6,468 bases of DNA from Candidatus Bipolaricaulota bacterium (GTDB lineage: Bacteria > Bipolaricaulota > Bipolaricaulia > Bipolaricaulales > Bipolaricaulaceae): contig DQVA01000060.1 in the NCBI GenBank assembly GCA_015661965.1, positions 1 to 6,468 of the forward strand. Reading direction: 5' to 3'. Position 1 is the stretch's first letter. The number at the start of each line of letters is the position of its first letter. A model generated the notes under the pieces. The model saw only the letters and a list, made by a program, of their open reading frames with translations, was not told the origin of the DNA and ran no database searches. The position numbers were made by a program, and so were the translations under genes. Positions 6,204 through 6,468 of the stretch are shown here, one piece after another.

Positions 6204-6232
6204 ACTATACCACGAAACGGCCACCTTGTGAA
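6204..6232 (-). promoter_or_regulatory. Near-consensus extended -10 promoter of the sigma gene
   Basis: The minus strand reads TTCACA (6232-6227), a 17-nt spacer, then TATAGT (6209-6204), each one mismatch from consensus. TGG directly precedes the -10, giving an extended -10 (TGnTATAGT). The predicted start is near 6197, leaving a leader of about 60 nt before the ATG. This is the best promoter in the window and is of the type that a primary sigma factor itself would read. Confidence 0.75.
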
Positions 6233-6257
6233 GAGGGGGAAAAACCGCGTGGCAAGC

Positions 6258-6298
6258 GAATCCACCGACCCTGCAAGGGCGCCTAGCCCTACGGATTC
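6258..6298. repeat. Nested inverted repeats between the sigma promoter and the tRNA promoter
   Basis: GAATCC (6258-6263) pairs with GGATTC (6293-6298). Inside are two mutually exclusive small hairpins: CCCT-GCA-AGGG (6269-6279) and AGGGC-GCCTA-GCCCT (6276-6290). No coding frame or known RNA family is recognisable. In a GC-rich spacer this could be chance. Confidence 0.3.
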
Positions 6299-6342
6299 CA
6301 GGGGTTGGGCTGCTCCCCGGCGTTCTCCCCTGAGGGATGTGG

Positions 6343-6371
6343 TTGAAAAGGGCTGGCCGAAGCGGGAAAAT
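6343..6371 (+). promoter_or_regulatory. Candidate promoter of the tRNA-Ala gene
   Basis: TTGAAA (6343-6348, five of six to TTGACA) is followed after 17 nt by GAAAAT (6366-6371, four of six to TATAAT). Transcription would start near 6378, a few bases before the mature tRNA 5' end at 6382. The GC-containing stretch after the -10 (CGTAGCGC) is reminiscent of stable-RNA promoters. Confidence 0.4.
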
Positions 6372-6381
6372 CGTAGCGCTT

Positions 6382-6457
6382 GGGGGCGTAGCTCAGCTGG
6401 GAGAGCGCTGGCATGGCATGCCAGAGGTCACGGGTTCAAGTCCCGTCGCCTCCACCA
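6382..6457 (+). tRNA. tRNA-Ala, anticodon GGC
   Basis: A full cloverleaf folds by eye. The acceptor stem is GGGGGCG with CGCCTCC and contains the G3-U70 wobble that is the alanine identity element. The D arm is GCTC/GAGC (6391-6406), and the anticodon stem is CTGGC/GCCAG with loop ATGGCAT, giving anticodon GGC (6415-6417). A 5-nt variable loop follows. The T arm is ACGGG/CCCGT around TTCAAGT (6430-6446). The discriminator base is A and CCA is encoded at 6455-6457. It reads GCC and GCU codons, and GCC is by far the commonest alanine codon in the genes of this window. There is no intron or mismatch. The 11 bases after it, to the window end, hold nothing recognisable. Confidence 0.97.
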
Positions 6458-6468
6458 GGGTTGCTGAC

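Noticed and set aside
6159..6467. 102-residue plus-strand frame over the sigma promoter and the tRNA
   Set aside because: It passes straight through the tRNA-Ala gene and has no protein-like sequence.
6382..6468. Integration (att) site at the tRNA 3' end
   Set aside because: tRNA 3' ends are common integration targets, but only 11 bases follow here, with no integrase or direct repeat visible.

Overview
This is a 6.5 kb window of GC-rich bacterial chromosome carrying housekeeping genes. Left to right it holds the groES-groEL chaperonin operon (+), a gene for a secreted lamin-tail-domain protein (-), topA for DNA topoisomerase I (+), a primary-type sigma-70 factor of the RpoD/SigA family (-), and a tRNA-Ala(GGC) (+). 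I see no mobile element, CRISPR array or obvious foreign island. All five protein genes are intact and have strong AGGAGG-type ribosome binding sites or, for topA, a weaker and more distant one.

Layout. groES and groEL are 10 nt apart, form one transcription unit whose promoter lies before the window, and end in a strong GC-rich hairpin with a T run. The lamin-tail gene converges on that terminator and diverges from topA. The 107-bp gap between the two divergent genes holds candidate back-to-back promoters and a perfect inverted repeat. topA and the sigma gene converge so tightly that their stop codons overlap. The sigma gene's likely terminator lies inside the antisense strand of topA's last zinc-ribbon codons. 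The sigma gene has a near-consensus extended -10 promoter, and the first bases of its predicted transcript form a hairpin followed by a U5 run. The last 250 bases hold that promoter, a structured spacer of no clear function, and the tRNA.

Organism. The protein sequences are clearly bacterial. High GC, heavy use of GCC/GAG/CTG codons, GroEL without a GGM tail, a sigma factor without region 1.1 and a secreted lamin-tail protein suggest a deep-branching or uncultivated, possibly thermophilic, lineage. Bipolaricaulota (former OP1/Acetothermia) is my guess, but this is inference from general resemblance, not from any search.

Function. The genes cover protein folding, relief of negative supercoiling, transcription initiation and translation, with one exported protein of unknown role among them. 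I found no evidence for a wholly new multi-gene system. The most interesting signals are regulatory: the antisense terminator embedded in topA, the 5'-end hairpin of the sigma transcript, and the unusual promoter-contact residue in the sigma factor.
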